Below are positions 16,057 to 28,000 of a stretch of 64,000 nucleotides of DNA, piece after piece. The position numbers were made by a program, and so were the translations under genes. The DNA comes from Rhizophagus clarus. Taxonomy: Eukaryota > Glomeromycota > Glomeromycetes > Glomerales > Glomeraceae. Within the stretch, counting starts at the first letter, position 1; each line of letters opens with the position of its first letter. The DNA lies in assembly GCA_015698045.1 (NCBI GenBank), contig BLAL01000057.1, positions 310,001 to 374,000 on the forward strand. The letters run 5' to 3'. The notes beneath the pieces are model-generated. The model saw only the letters and a list, made by a program, of their open reading frames with translations, did no database searches and was not told the origin of the DNA.

Positions 16057-17542
16057 TCATAACTCAATAGAATGATAGCTTGGAAACACAAAATCTTCGT
16101 CAATTATTTTTCTTAATTGATCAACAATAAATTTTTCCAATTTTCCAACATTCTTCAAAACTAAAAGAAAGTTTAAATAAGGTCAAAATATAAGATAAAC
16201 ATTAATTAAACGATCATTGACCATCATTATATTAACCTTGTTTTTCTTTATCCCCTATTTCAGATTCGATAAAAACCTCCTTTAAAAGGCTTTAAAATAA
16301 TAAAGAAAAAAAATTTTTTTAATATATTTTAAATTTAAACATATATACATATACTTTAATAAATACCTTTCTTCAGAATCCTTTGGTTCCAAGAAACAAA
16401 AATTAATTCGGTTTCGTAGATATGCGACAACTGCTGTAGCTATAATTATTAATATTTCCAAGAATAATTTCCAATAATAAACAATTTTTCAAGGATAATT
16501 CATTCCAAAGGATAATTTATTTCCAAGGGCGATTATTTCCAAGGATAATTCATTCCAAAAGATAATTTATTCCAAAGGATTATTTATTCCCAGGGATAAT
16601 TCATTCCAAGGATAATTTATTCATAATTTATTCACAAGAATAATTCATAAGGAAAATAAAAAAATCAATGTTCATCATCATCATTCCTTTTTAATGAAAA
16701 TTACAAATAATTTAAAAAGAATAATCACCAGAAAATTCAAATCCAGTTATAGTCAATCTAACGGGTAAACTCATAAACATTAAACTAGGATAATTCATAT
16801 ACAATTCAGTACTAATAACCATTTTCATATTTCCTTTATATAATACTGATATATGAATTTGTGCATCAGTATCTTGTTTTAACGATACTTCTTCACCTTC
16901 CGAATTCGAAGGTTCATATTGTATTTGATCATCTATTTGATGATTGTAATCTTCTCTTAAATGTAATGGAATCCCATCATTTCTTGCTTGTTCTCGCAAT
17001 CTTTGTTGTTGCCTTTGATAATTTAAATAGTCTAAAGATGAATCTGAAACATTTGATGATGATGGTGATGGTGTAATAGGTGTTATGTGTGTAGGTGTAA
17101 ATTGGGATGACCTATTATTATTATTATTAGTATTGTTATTAAGCGAATTAGATCGAGATGAAGAAGTATTATGATGAAATGTTCGTTGTTCGCTATTAAC
17201 AACGCTTTCTCTCGTTCTTCCTCCAATTCCAACTCCTATGCCACCATTTGCACTTCTTATACCATTTCCAATTCCACTCACATTTCCACCTGATTCTGTC
17301 AAGTCAGATTTAATGTCTACATCTACAACTGTATTATCAGGCAAATAAAACTCTGGAAAAGGATCTGTAACATCTATAATTTCAATTAACGGCGGTACCG
17401 TACCAAAATCAAATTCTGATATTTCTATATCACCTATAAAAGAAGGTTTATTATTTGAAGTTCGAAAATGTTCGTTTATTATATCTTGAACTTTTTGTGC
17501 TACTTGGTTATCAAGTTTGTCCCAAAATATATCAAAAGACAT
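16057..17542 (-). CDS. mdm12: Mdm12, ERMES complex subunit
   Basis: Minus-strand exons 17542-16729, 16439-16367, 16289-16237 and 16160-16057 join in frame to 347 residues. The N-terminus MSFDIFWDKLD is the hallmark of Mdm12, and the C-terminus has the characteristic LLKEVFIESEIGDKEKQ and VLKNVGKLEKFIVDQL blocks of its SMP lipid-binding domain. Mdm12 is the soluble ERMES subunit that bridges Mmm1 in the ER and Mdm10/Mdm34 at the mitochondrial outer membrane and carries phospholipids between them. A long low-complexity insert (Gly/Ser/Asn/Gln-rich, about residues 80-200) splits the SMP domain, as is common in fungal homologues. The start at 17542 is chosen because homologues begin at this MSFDI; an upstream in-frame ATG at 17578 would add a 12-residue hydrophobic leader. 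Divergently arranged with wss1, sharing a 190-bp promoter region. Confidence 0.92.
16450..16655 (-). repeat. Intronic minisatellite in mdm12
   Basis: About nine imperfect copies of a 19-22 bp unit, consensus TTCCAAGGATAATTCA/TTTA on the plus strand, fill most of the first intron (16440-16728). No coding potential. Confidence 0.75.
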
Positions 17543-17732
17543 TAATATTATAGATAAGAGAAGAAAAAAGTGTGTCATGAAAGTCCGGAATTGATCTGAT
17601 ATTTATATTATAATTTCCGAGTCACCGATCACATGTCAGATTGATCAAATATATAACCATTGTTTCCTGTTTATGTAATCGTATCTTATTTCTGTTTTTC
17701 ACTCTCCGAGACCCTTCCAAAACAAAAAAGAA

Positions 17733-19041
17733 ATGGATAAAGAAGATCGTATAAACAATTTTCGTTCACTTACTCAATTTTCAAATCATGAAGAAGCCTT
17801 AAATTTATTGAAAAAAATAGCTTCTCATGTAATATGAAATAATACTCTTTTTTTTCTCTCAATTGGTTTTTTTTTTTTTAAAAAAAAAAAAAGAGAAAAG
17901 GTTATAATAAATTTTCTTTTAATTGACCCGTTTTTCTTTAACTCGACTTTTCATATATTTATTTTACCTTATAAGGTAAAGCCCATAATGAAAAAACGAA
18001 ATTGGCGCGTAGGTTCCTTGGAAGAATTTTTACCCACTGATAGAAGTTTGCTTGGTTAGTATGTTTAAAAATTGAAATTTTTTTTTTTTTTATTTAAAAT
18101 ATTTGAAGTATTTATAGAATTAACTTTCTTTTGTTTAGGTATTAACGTAAATCACGGTGCAAAAATATGTATAAGATTACGTCCACATTATGATGAAAGA
18201 CGATTTTATGATTTCGATGATTTAATTGGAACAATGTTGCACGAGTATGAATACATAATACATATGAGATATATATATATTATTTATTAAAAAATTCATA
18301 TTTTTTAGATTAACACACATTGAAATCGGTCCGCATGATGCATCATTTTATAAACTTCTTGATGAATTAAATGATGAATATGACGATTTATTGTTTAAAG
18401 GATTTAGTGGGGATGGATTCTCCGGTAGTGGAAGACGTGTTGGTGAAGGATTATCACATAATGTTTCACCAGCATTGGCTAGACAAAAAGCATTAGAAGC
18501 AGCTGAAAAAAGACGAAGGATTGAAGGATTAATGACAAATGGTGGAAATAGATTAGGCGGTGGAAGTAGATTAGGTGGTGGAAGTGGATATGGATTATCT
18601 TTGAGGGAATTGGCTGCTGTAGCAGCTGAAAGAAGAAGAAGAGATAATTTTTGGTGTGGAAGTGAACAAAATGGTTCTAGGGTAAATAAACCAAATGTTG
18701 GTTCAACGTCCACACGACCGATTTTTGACGGAAGAAAAGTTAATGCAACAACATCAATACCATCTCCAATTAGAATACCAGCTGAAAAATTACCAGGTAT
18801 AAAAGATTCTCCGTGGACTTGTTCACAATGCACATTTGTAAATCGTCCAATGGCTTTGCAATGTGACGTTTGCCTTGCTGAAAAGCCACACGATAATGAC
18901 GCGTTATCTTACGTGCCTGAGCCTGCAATAATTCATGATGATGACTTTTCTGGCCCGTTTTATTGGCATTGTCCTAGATGCACTTTTGAGAATGCTCCTG
19001 ATATTATCATGTGTTTGGGATGTGATTATCTGAAAAATTAA
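17733..19041 (+). CDS. wss1: Wss1-type DNA-protein-crosslink metalloprotease (WLM domain)
   Basis: Exons 17733-17828, 17976-18054, 18139-18244 and 18309-19041 join in frame to 337 residues. The WLM protease motif H-E-x2-H-x5-H-D is complete at about residues 93-104; an intron falls inside its HE codon pair. Two RanBP2-type zinc fingers with C-x2-C-x10-C-x2-C spacing follow at about residues 265-282 and 315-332. Wss1/SPRTN proteases degrade proteins crosslinked to DNA, with SUMO and Cdc48 as partners; the zinc fingers are probable ubiquitin-like or nucleic-acid binding modules. Between protease and fingers lies a basic, Gly-rich linker with Ala/Arg helices (residues 135-210). No classical SHP or SIM motif was confidently seen. 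The ATG chosen is the first in frame and gives a 90-residue lead to the active site, normal for the family. Confidence 0.93.
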
Positions 19042-19411
19042 TTCATCATTACTTATACCGTAACATATTGTCTGTATAGCGTAATAAGGACAACTTGCCA
19101 AATATAATTGCTAAACGTGCTTTGTCATTAGTTACAGATACTAAAGTAGATCTAATGTTGAGTGGAATTGAAGGTTTAATTCATTTATATTTTTACACGT
19201 CTTTTTATTAACATTCATGTCATCAATCTGTTATCATTGGTATTTCTAAATTAAATATATTACTATGCAAATTTTCCCGAACGTGATCTTTTTATTATTA
19301 AAACGCATATATAACAATATGAATTGTTAAACTACAATATTTAAAAATAATGTCTTTTCAAATATGGTTATCATAAAAAGAAAAAAAATTGTAGAAATAA
19401 AATCGGGTATA
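19042..19411. other. Convergent 3' region
   Basis: AT-rich spacer between the wss1 stop codon and the end of the convergent Cys-rich gene. Presumably both 3' UTRs; no coding signal seen. Confidence 0.5.
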
Positions 19412-19985
19412 TTAATCTAAGATAACGCCCTCATTATCTTCAATAAAACAGAAGTTATAGATGAAATATATGAATAATAGAAGAATTAGTATCAAAAAGC
19501 ATTTACAGGGATCACCAGGATCACCCTCATCGTTACTAGTAATAATAAAAAGAAAGTTATGACCTAAACTTCAAATAAATACTTTACATTTTAAAAAAGT
19601 ACTTACTATTGGTGTGTCAATAAAGGCTAAGAAAAAAAAGTAAATATTTATACCATATTAATAATTTATTATGGATAAGCCAAAATTGTAAAATAAGATA
19701 TCATTAACTTACAGAATCTTCATGTACCGGAATCGGTACAGGAATTGATATACTAGGAGTAGAGCAATAGGGACACGTATTAACCAAGTCATTGCAAAAT
19801 TGCCGTAGACAGGCAGGATTTCTGCATCTTGTTAATGCCATGTCCCTTTGATAAAGTGTAGCACAAGCAACACTACAGAAAAGGTAAGCTGCTCCATTAT
19901 CATAAAGACTGGGATTCTGGCAACCAGGCCGTGCACATGTCGCATTATATGGTGGTGGGTAAAGAGAGACATCATTATAACTCAT
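19412..19985 (-). CDS. Small Cys-rich (probable zinc-binding) protein with hydrophobic C-terminus
   Basis: Exon 1 (19985-19713) is certain as an open frame and holds eleven cysteines in zinc-finger-like spacing: C-x4-C near residue 17, FCSVAC near 37, then CRNPAC and CPYC. The FCS-x2-C turn resembles treble-clef fingers. A GTAAGT donor immediately after codon 91 suggests splicing; exons 19626-19607 and 19535-19412 continue the frame and add an acidic loop, then a 17-residue Leu/Ile/Phe segment (KCFLILILLLFIYF) that could be a tail-anchor membrane span, total 138 residues. If the donor is not used, the protein simply ends two codons later at 93 residues. Family not recognised. Head-to-tail spacing to the left is convergent with wss1. 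Confidence 0.65.
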
Positions 19986-21088
19986 TTTTTTTTTGTTTAA
20001 AAGAGATTTTTTAATTACGTTGTTGGTTTGAAATAAACCTTTGATAAATTATAACTGGCTAGCAACTTGGCAGCCTAAGCCCTCAAGGAAAAAAAAAAAA
20101 CAATATTAACAAACACCGACTTTTTTTTTTAGAACCTGACGGATTGTTGACGTGTAATATTAGCAGTATTCTATTTATAAATGGATCACAACATTTAGAT
20201 TTAGATTAGATTAGATCAGCTTTAAATGAAGTAGGCAAAAGTAGTTAGTACAATAATAAATAAAACATTCCAAACTTCGAACGGTTAAATTTGATGGTTT
20301 CAAATTCTCGTGTTAAAAATTGAGAGAAAAAAAATTTTCATGAATGATGAAATTCTAGAATTCTAGAGAAAAAATAAATAATATAATCACATGTGCATGC
20401 ATTGGTAAAAGAACATTTTTTGTTTTTTGTTTTATTTTAATTTAAATTTATTTTTTTTTTTTGATCAAAAACCTATTAATTTCATAATATACGAAAAAGA
20501 TCCATATAACCTAAAAAAAATTTTAGGTAATTAGAGTAATTTGTTATACGATACTTCTTTTAAAGGTTGGAAAAGGATTTTGATAACATTTTAAGGATTA
20601 CTAAAATGTATTACGTGTAATAAATATTTATACATAAGAGTAGTATTACAATATTTTAGTCTAGATTAGATTAAATAAGTTATTAAAACGGAATGTTTTT
20701 CTTTTAAAAAAAAAACATTTCATCTAAAAAATGCGAAGAACCATTAAAAGAAGTTTGTTTAACCTCCACCTTGAAGCATCTTGATAATCGGTATTTTGCG
20801 AAGCACCTGACTGGATTCCTAAACTGGAGTTATGATGTAACACAGTGTTCATATTATTATATACACGTTATTTAATATAAAAATGGTATAAAATTTATAA
20901 ATATCTTGTCGGTTCTGTTAAAGAATTGATCGAAAGAATATTTTTTTTACGCGACTTGATGCATTATTTCATCAAATTTTTCGATTTATTTAATTATCTT
21001 TTGATGCATTACCTAGTTTTTTTAATATATTATATTGTTTTGTCAGTGTTTAACTAAGGTCAAAGTCCTAGTACCGGTGATTGACATG
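19986..21088. other. Gene-free stretch
   Basis: AT-rich spacer with no recognisable coding region, transposon end or RNA gene. Confidence 0.5.
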
Positions 21089-21090
21089 TA

Positions 21091-21821
21091 GTGCTTCGAT
21101 CCGGATGAAATCTGTCATCCGGATTACACAAAAAAAAAATCCGGATTTCATCCAGATCAATCCGGATCGTGAATCTGGTTTGGTAATCCAGATGAAATCC
21201 AGAATCTGGATCAAATCACATAATTTTTTATTAAATGATGATATTTTTATCATTTTACATATTGCTAGGTGTATCAAACCTCCAGCACTTCAACTTTGAC
21301 CAAAAATTCGTAATTTTGGCCAATTTTTATGATTTTCTTAACTCATCCCATTTTGGCCGATATTATGCATTTTTGGCTGGAATTAAGAATTTAACGATGT
21401 AAAGGTGTTAAATATGTGGAAGTAATGTCATTGATGTTAAAGTTTTATAATTTTAATGTTCAGAAAACATTTATTTCTGTGAATTTAATGTCTCTGACAT
21501 TAAATTTCATTCATTTTAGTGTCAGAGATGTTATTTCACAGATTTAACAAGTATTTAATATTTTTAACGTTAAAATTTGATGCTGAAAACCTTTTTTTTG
21601 CAGATTTAACATCTTTGATGTTTACTCTAGTGTTTAATACACTTTAATATAAGAAATTTACTTAAATTATTTTTTTTTATATTTATTTCCATCTGGATCC
21701 TGGTTCAAACTGGATATTTGTCATCTGGCTTATAAACTGAATAAAAAACCACAGATTTTGGATATCTGAAAAAAAAAAAATCTGGATCAATCTGGATTGA
21801 TCTATATATAAATCAAAGCAC
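21091..21821. mobile_element. 731-bp TA-flanked MITE rich in ATCCGGAT/ATCTGGAT repeats
   Basis: Ends are inverted: GTGCTTCGATC on the left and, read on the other strand, GTGCTTTGATT on the right, each flanked by TA (21089-21090, 21822-21823). Subterminal parts contain many copies of AATCCGGAT/AATCTGGAT in both directions. The centre has inverted TTAATGTC...GACATTAA motifs (about 21490-21535). There is no open frame of note. TA duplication suggests mobilisation by a Tc1/mariner-type transposase. Confidence 0.65.
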
Positions 21822-21823
21822 TA

Positions 21824-22778
21824 TTAACATGTATCTTCAACAGTAAGCTTAAGCTTGTTTTTTATAGGGTCATAATTTTTTAGTACTTTACATTTGGTCA
21901 TAAAGTAATCCTGTATTTCTTTTTCACTTGTGCTTTTGTTACTAGGTGTTTCTGAAAACTTTTCAGATGCACAAGGTTTAGTACTTTTAGTTATTGCAAG
22001 CAGAAAATCAATTTCTATTCTATCACTTAGTACATTTTTATCCAATTCAGTTTCTGTTACAAAACCTAAACACAAAATGGGTGTTTGTAGAAATGATTGA
22101 TGGATTAGATGAAAAACATACCTAATAAGAGGCTTGATACTTCCATAAGGTGGTATACCTTCCTAAAATCACTTTTTATTCTAAGACTAAAATCCTCGAT
22201 TTCTTTCTGCAGGAAAGCTATTTCAGGATTACCTACAAAAGAATTTAATATTACTGTTAAGAAATGAGAAACAGAGAAAGCAGAATATTTAATACTATTA
22301 TAGGATAAAAATCAAGCCATATCAAGTTCATTTGCTTTGATAAAATTTATTGCGAATCACTTACCAATACCAGGTTGCTTTACAATAACGCAAATGTTTT
22401 TTTGGGCAGATTTGATGATAAGAAGTAAAAAAGAAAAGCGTAAGAATAAGCAAATATTCAGTATTATTAGCGAATAGGATAAAGAAGACAAAAAAATTAA
22501 GCTATACTATCTTGTAATACACCTTGCTCATTTTTAATTTTCTTGACTAGCTCTGTAATCCTAGAAGTTGACTCTGATTGCAATCCATAATTTTCAAGTT
22601 TTTCTGCCATCAAGCTGAAAAAGTTTTTACCATTAACTTTTTTACTTTTGATTATACCAATATTCTCGTCATCAAAATCTAAATTCAAGTCCTTCCTTTG
22701 TAAGAAGGTGATTACATTATCTTTTTTCCATCTTTTCTTTACAATATTGATCAATAGGAGAATAGCTGTTTCTGACAT
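21824..22778 (-). CDS. Short SAM-like-domain protein of a lineage-expanded family, possibly truncated
   Basis: Exons 22778-22523, 22232-22122 and 22065-21824 join in frame to 202 residues. Residues about 16-80 form a SAM-like fold pattern: W-KKDNVITFL, GIIKSKKVNG, LMAEKLENYGL, ITELVKKI. A helical linker (NPEIAFLQKEIEDF) and a region with VTETELDKNVLSDRIEIDF and EKEIQDYF follow. In my memory this arrangement belongs to proteins greatly amplified in Rhizophagus, where the section after the linker usually runs into a nuclease-like domain. Here the stop codon TAA lies directly next to the TA duplication of the 731-bp MITE, so the product may be a shortened member. A related but broken member is split across 31.9-46.4 kb. 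Confidence 0.65.
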
Positions 22779-22903
22779 AGTATCATTTTCTTTATCTATA
22801 GTTTTATAGTTTTACAAAATAACTGAACTTTTTGTAAATTATCACACAGATTTATTTTTTTTGCATTCACAAGGTTTTCTGAAAAAAGAAATGACTTGTT
22901 GAA

Positions 22904-23069
22904 TATATGGGATTTTTGCAATAGAAAGGTATGAAACTCAAAAAAAAATAAAAATTTAATTAATATTAAATTTACACTTATTTTAGTATAAAAAACATAA
23001 TTAGTATATAAAGTAATTTTAAAATTTTTTTTGAGTTTCGTACCTTTCTATTGCAAAAACCCCATATAT
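22904..23069. mobile_element. Short foldback MITE
   Basis: ATATATGGGATTTTTGCAAT at the left is repeated in inverted orientation at the right as ATTGCAAAAACCCCATATAT. The arms extend about 55 bases each with few mismatches (GAAAGGTAYGAAACTC shared), separated by about 60 bases of A/T sequence. It can form one long hairpin. No coding sequence. Confidence 0.75.
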
Positions 23070-23800
23070 AAAAAATCAGTCATTACATAGATTGATCTGA
23101 CTCATCTGTTGATCAGTTACCTAACTGTCTTATCTATCACAAAATCATGATTTACAATAGTACATATAAAAAAGTAAAATCATGATGCATATTACAGTTT
23201 TGAAATTTTACAGTTTTTACATATCAGGTAATAAGCAAGAAGAATATTCACAGTACTTTATTAATACATGCAAGTGATAAAAAAAATAAATACAAGCGCG
23301 AAAGTATATGATAAAGCTTTTATATTACAATTGTGAACTTGAATTTATTGCTTAAAGTATTGCAGGTAAAATAATATTTCAACTTATCTTAAGAATAGAA
23401 CTTTGCTAATTCAGGATCATAAGGAAACTGATTCCCATTTTTGCAGTACCATAAGCCATATAAGAGGTGTGCCAGAAATCAGCTGATTTCCTTTAATTAG
23501 TAGTCCTTACTCCCCACCCCCATCTGATCACATTTTAATTGGTTAAAAAAATATATAATAATATATATAATTATATTTATATAATTAACTTGTAATCTAG
23601 TAATCCAATATTTATGAATTATTTTTTATTTTATAGCTTTTGAAAAGCCCTACAAAATAAAAAAAAGTTTAATTAAATTGAGCTATTAGATGGTAAGATA
23701 ATTGTAAAAAACTATTTTAATATATAAATAATAATAATATATTATATATATTATATAATTTATAACCAATCATAGGAATCTGATTTTTAGGTTAGCCATT
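23070..23800. other. Gene-free AT-rich stretch, possible further MITE
   Basis: No coding signal. GCCAGAAATCAGCTGATTTCC near 23470 and AGGAATCTGATTTTTAGG near 23775 are loosely inverted and both lie next to a TTGGTTA/TAACCAA motif, so a degenerate MITE of about 320 bp is possible but not secure. Confidence 0.3.
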
Positions 23801-23801
23801 A

Positions 23802-24085
23802 TTTTTCTCTAGTTCTTTAATTCTGACCCTAAATTTGGCATTTTTAACATCATGTCTTTTACTCTCTTTTACAACCTATCTTAAAAACTTAGCAATCCTA
23901 ACCTTAAGTTTAACTTTCTCAAACTTAATCTCAGCAAATTTTCTTTTAAGATCAGGGATCTCAGCATTCTTATTCTTAAGTTTAGCATTTTCCTTTTTAA
24001 GTTCAGAAATTTTAGCATTCTTCTTCCTAAGCTTGGCAATCTCAGCTAAGGCTTGGAATTTAATTCTTTCAATAAATCAATGACA
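23802..24085 (-). pseudogene. Coiled-coil protein fragment
   Basis: Read leftward, the frame gives a Lys/Glu/Ala/Leu heptad pattern (FQALAEIAKLRKKNAKISEL, then KKENAKLKNKNAEIPDLK) for about 70 residues, interrupted by a stop near 23880 and with no start codon. It resembles long coiled-coil proteins of lineage-specific families; the rest of the gene is not found next to it. Confidence 0.55.
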
Positions 24086-24344
24086 TCGGGAAAGTTATAT
24101 CAGTTCAGATCTGTGGTGATCTGCAATTTAGCAGATTGCCGCATTTTTTTAATGCAATTTTGTTAAGAATCTGCACAATATTGCAGAAATTATTTTTTTT
24201 ATTTTTCAAAGATTTTTTTATGAAAAATTTGTGATAATCTCCAAAATTGCAGATTTTTAAAAATACTTTGTACAAAAATCTTTAAAAATTTTCACAATTT
24301 TCTTCTTTAATTTGATAAACTTTACATCACTAATTTTTTAAACT

Positions 24345-24485
24345 TTTTTAAAGAAACAATTTTTTTCTATCACTTTAAAGAAATAATTTTATAACACTTT
24401 TAAAGAAATAATTCTTTTAAAGAAATAATTTTTTAACACTTTTAAAGAAATAATTTTTTAACACCTTAAAAAAATTAATTTGTTT
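24345..24485. repeat. Tandem TTTAAAGAAATAATTTTTTA repeats
   Basis: Five to six imperfect units of 22-28 bp with the core TTTTAAAGAAATAATT and an AACAC linker. Confidence 0.75.
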
Positions 24486-24839
24486 AAAGATACCAAAAAA
24501 AAAAAAATAAATTTTTAATGGATTCTTTTTTAAGCTTCAAAGCTTATCAGATAATCGGACTTTAAGAATAATTTTTTTTTTAAAAAAAAAAATAAAAAAT
24601 ACTGTTTCTTTATAAGGTTCGAAGTCTTTAAGACAAGTTTTCCAATGTTTGACGGAATGCCAAATGTACAAGTTCTGGATTCAAACAAAAATTTTTTACT
24701 TATGGTTTTAAAGTGCGGGATGAACGAGAAATTAGAAAGTTTTCGAATTTCGAAGTTTTACAGACAAAAATGGCAAGATCTGTTTTGCGAAGCTATTTTA
24801 AAAATTTTTTTTTTGTAATTTCTTTTCTAAGTTTTGAAC

Positions 24840-25030
24840 GAGCCCAAAGCCCTTTCTAGACTCTATTTTAAAGGTTAGAGGTTCTGGATGTTAAAGAACA
24901 GCTCTGGACTCTCCACTTCGAAAGGTAGAGATCTTTGACACTGAAAAACAGTTCTGGACTCTCCATTTCGAAGGTTAGAAGTCCTTGACACTGAAGAACG
25001 GCTCTGGACTCTCCATTTCAAAGGTTAAAG
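24840..25030 (+). repeat. Direct repeats of about 60 bp at the head of the array
   Basis: Three copies of a unit with the landmarks CTCTGGACTCTCCATTTC, GAAGGTTAGA and TTGACACTGAAGAAC, ending near 24880, 24968 and 25020. They look like the larger ancestral unit of the following array without the T-rich spacer. Confidence 0.75.
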
Positions 25031-25084
25031 CCTTCAAGTATATTAATTTATCTAACGAACATTATAAACGTTCGATTTTTATAC

Positions 25085-28000
25085 TTTTTTAGGTCCAGAA
25101 GCCAAAGTACAGCTCTGAACTTTTTTTTTGTTATTTTTAATTTTTTTGGGGTCTGGAAGCTAAAGTACAGTTCCAGATTTTTTTATTGATTTAATTTAAT
25201 GAACGTTAACTAACGTTCAATTTCTTTTTCTTTTTTTAAGTCTGAAACTCCATTTCAAGGCGAACCACTTTAAGAGTAAAAAAAAATTCATTTTTTTTTT
25301 GTATTTTAGCAAAACGTTAGTAACATTTCGCTTTTTTTCCTTTTTTTAGGTCCAGAACTCCATTTCAAGGTGGACCACTAAGTAAAAAAAAATGATTTTT
25401 TTTGTATTTTAGCGAAATGTTAATAACGTTTCGCATTTTTTCATTTTTTTAGGTCTGGAACTCCATTTCGAAGCGGACCACTAAGTAAAAAAAAAATGAT
25501 TTTTTTTGTATTTTAGCAAAATGTTAGTATCGTTTTGCATTTCTTTCTTATTTTAGGTCCAGAACTCTATTTCAAGGTGGACCACTAAGTAAAAAAAAAT
25601 GATTTTTTTTTGTATTTTAGCGAAACGTTAGTAACGTTAAGCTAAGGATGGTGCCGCAAATAAGCAATTGCGGAATAATTGCGATTTACGGTATTGCGGA
25701 ACATTGCGGATTTTTAAACCTAAATATCCGCAATTCCGCAATCCGCAATTGTCCGCAATTCCGCAAATATTCCGCAATTCCGCAAAGTACCGCAATTCAA
25801 TTGCGGAATAATTGCGGAATTGCGGCACATTTGCGAAATTGCGATACATTTGCGGAATTGCAATTTCGCTAAAGCAATCCAAAAAAATGTTGCGAAACGT
25901 TTTTTTAATTAAAATATACTTTGAAAAAACGTTTCGCAACATTTTTTCTTTAAATTAATTAAAAAAATGTTGCGAAACGTTTTTTTTAATTAAATATACT
26001 TTGAAAAAACGTTTTGCAACGTTTTTTCTTTAAATTAATTAAAAAACGTTGTAAAACGTTTTTTTTTAATTAAATATACTTTGAAAAAACGTTTCGCAAC
26101 GTTTTTTCTTTAAATTAATTAAAAAAACGTTGCGAAACGCTTTTTATTAATTAAAATACTTTGAAAAAACGTTTTGCAACGTTTTTTCGTTAAATTAATT
26201 AAAAAAACGTTGCGTAAACGTTTTTTTTATTAAATCGGTTCGGTAAACTGCCAAAACCGATCAGGTGAATTGCGGAATTGCGGTTCACTAACCGCAATTC
26301 AACTCCAAAATCCGCAATATTGCGGATTTGATAAATCAATTGCGGCACCATCCTTACGTTAAGCATTTCTTTCTTTTTTTAGATCTGAAACTTCATTTCG
26401 AGGCGGACCACTTCAAGTAAAAAAAAAATGTTTTTTTTTTTGTATTTTAGCGAAACGTTAGTAACATTTTGCTTTTCTTCTTTTTTTTAGATTCAGAACT
26501 TCATTCGAGGCGGACCACTTTAAGTAAAAAAAAAATCATTTTTTTTGTATTTTAGCAAAATGTTAGTAATGTTTCGCTTTATATCTTTTTTTAGGTCTGG
26601 AACTCCATTTCGAGACAGACCACTTTAAGTAAAAAAAACAATTTTTTTTTACTTTAATTTTAATGAACGTTAACTAACATTCATTTTCTTTCTTTTTTTA
26701 AGTCCAGAACTCCTTTAAAGGCAGACTATATGATATTTCGAAGGTAAAATATCTTCAAAAATTATTATTTTTTTTTGTTTTATTTAAATAAACGTTATTA
26801 ATGTTCATTTTTTTTTATTTTTTAGATCTGAAAGTCCTTTATAGACGGACTACTGTAAGTAAAAAAAAAAAATAATTTTTTTTTTACTTTTATTTCAACG
26901 AACGTTAACTAACGTTTATTTTCTTATTTTTTTAGGTCCAGAAAAAGTGGACTGAGTTATTTCGAAGGTAAAAAAACTTCAAAATAAATTTTTTTTTTAT
27001 ATTTTTATTTTACGAAATATTACTAATGTTTCATTTCATTTTTTAGGTTCAGAACTCTAATTTGAAGCGGACCGTGATATTTTGAAGATAAAGAAACTTC
27101 AAAATATCTTTTTTTTATTATTTCAATGAATGTTAATTAACGATCATTTTCTTTCTTTTTTAGGTCCAGAACTTCTTTAGGGGCGGACTATGATATTTTG
27201 AAGGTATAATATCTTCGAAAATTATTATTTTTTTTTTATTTTATTTTAATGAATATTACTAACGTTCATTTTTTTATTTTTTTAGATCCAGACATTCCAT
27301 TTCGAAGACTGGACTCTATTCGAAGGTAAGGCCTTCGATTTATTTTTTTATTTTTATTTAACGAATGTTAATGAATGTTTATTAACGCCATTTTTTTTTT
27401 AGATCTAGTAACCATTTTTGAAGACTATTTTGAAGGTATGACCTTCAAAAAAAAATTTAATTTTTTTGTTTAATGAACGTTGCTAACATTCGATGTTTTT
27501 TATTTTTTTAAGTATAGACGAAGCCCAGACTCCATTCAAAGGTAATTCATCACTTTCAAATTTCTTTTTACTTCTATTATAATGAACGTTACTAACGTTT
27601 GATTTTTTCTTTCTTTTTAGATCCTGGACATCAAAATACTGTACATCTCTTGAAGGTACCTTTAATTTTTGGGTTTTTTTATTTAATGAACGTTTACTAA
27701 TGTTCTTTATTTTCTTATTCTTTCTTTTATAGGTCTGTGGTTGGATTCCTAAAAGAAATTTCGAAGGTAGAACTTCGAAATTTGTTTAATTTCCTTTTTA
27801 ACAAGATATTTTATTAACGCTTATTTTTATAGGTCTAGGGCTTCCTGGAATGTTATGAAACTTTGAAGGTGCTTTATGAAGTTCCTTTTACTATTTTTTT
27901 GAAATTTCTTAATAAAACATTTGCTAACATTTCATTTATTTTGTTTCTTGTAGATTTACAGCTTCTGGACGAAGATTTTGAAAGTATTTATCTTTGAAAT

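Noticed and set aside
17543-17578. Longer Mdm12 start with a hydrophobic leader (MTHFFLLLS)
   Set aside because: Mdm12 proteins start at MSFDI; the extra residues look like translated 5' leader.
18348-18833. 161-codon frame on the minus strand inside wss1
   Set aside because: It is the antisense shadow of the wss1 linker and first zinc finger; composition is an artefact.
25637-25942. Frames of 74-101 codons on both strands in the 714-bp MITE (and again at 60683-60943)
   Set aside because: The region is built of short palindromes (ATTGCGGAAT), so both strands stay open; no start context or protein-like pattern.
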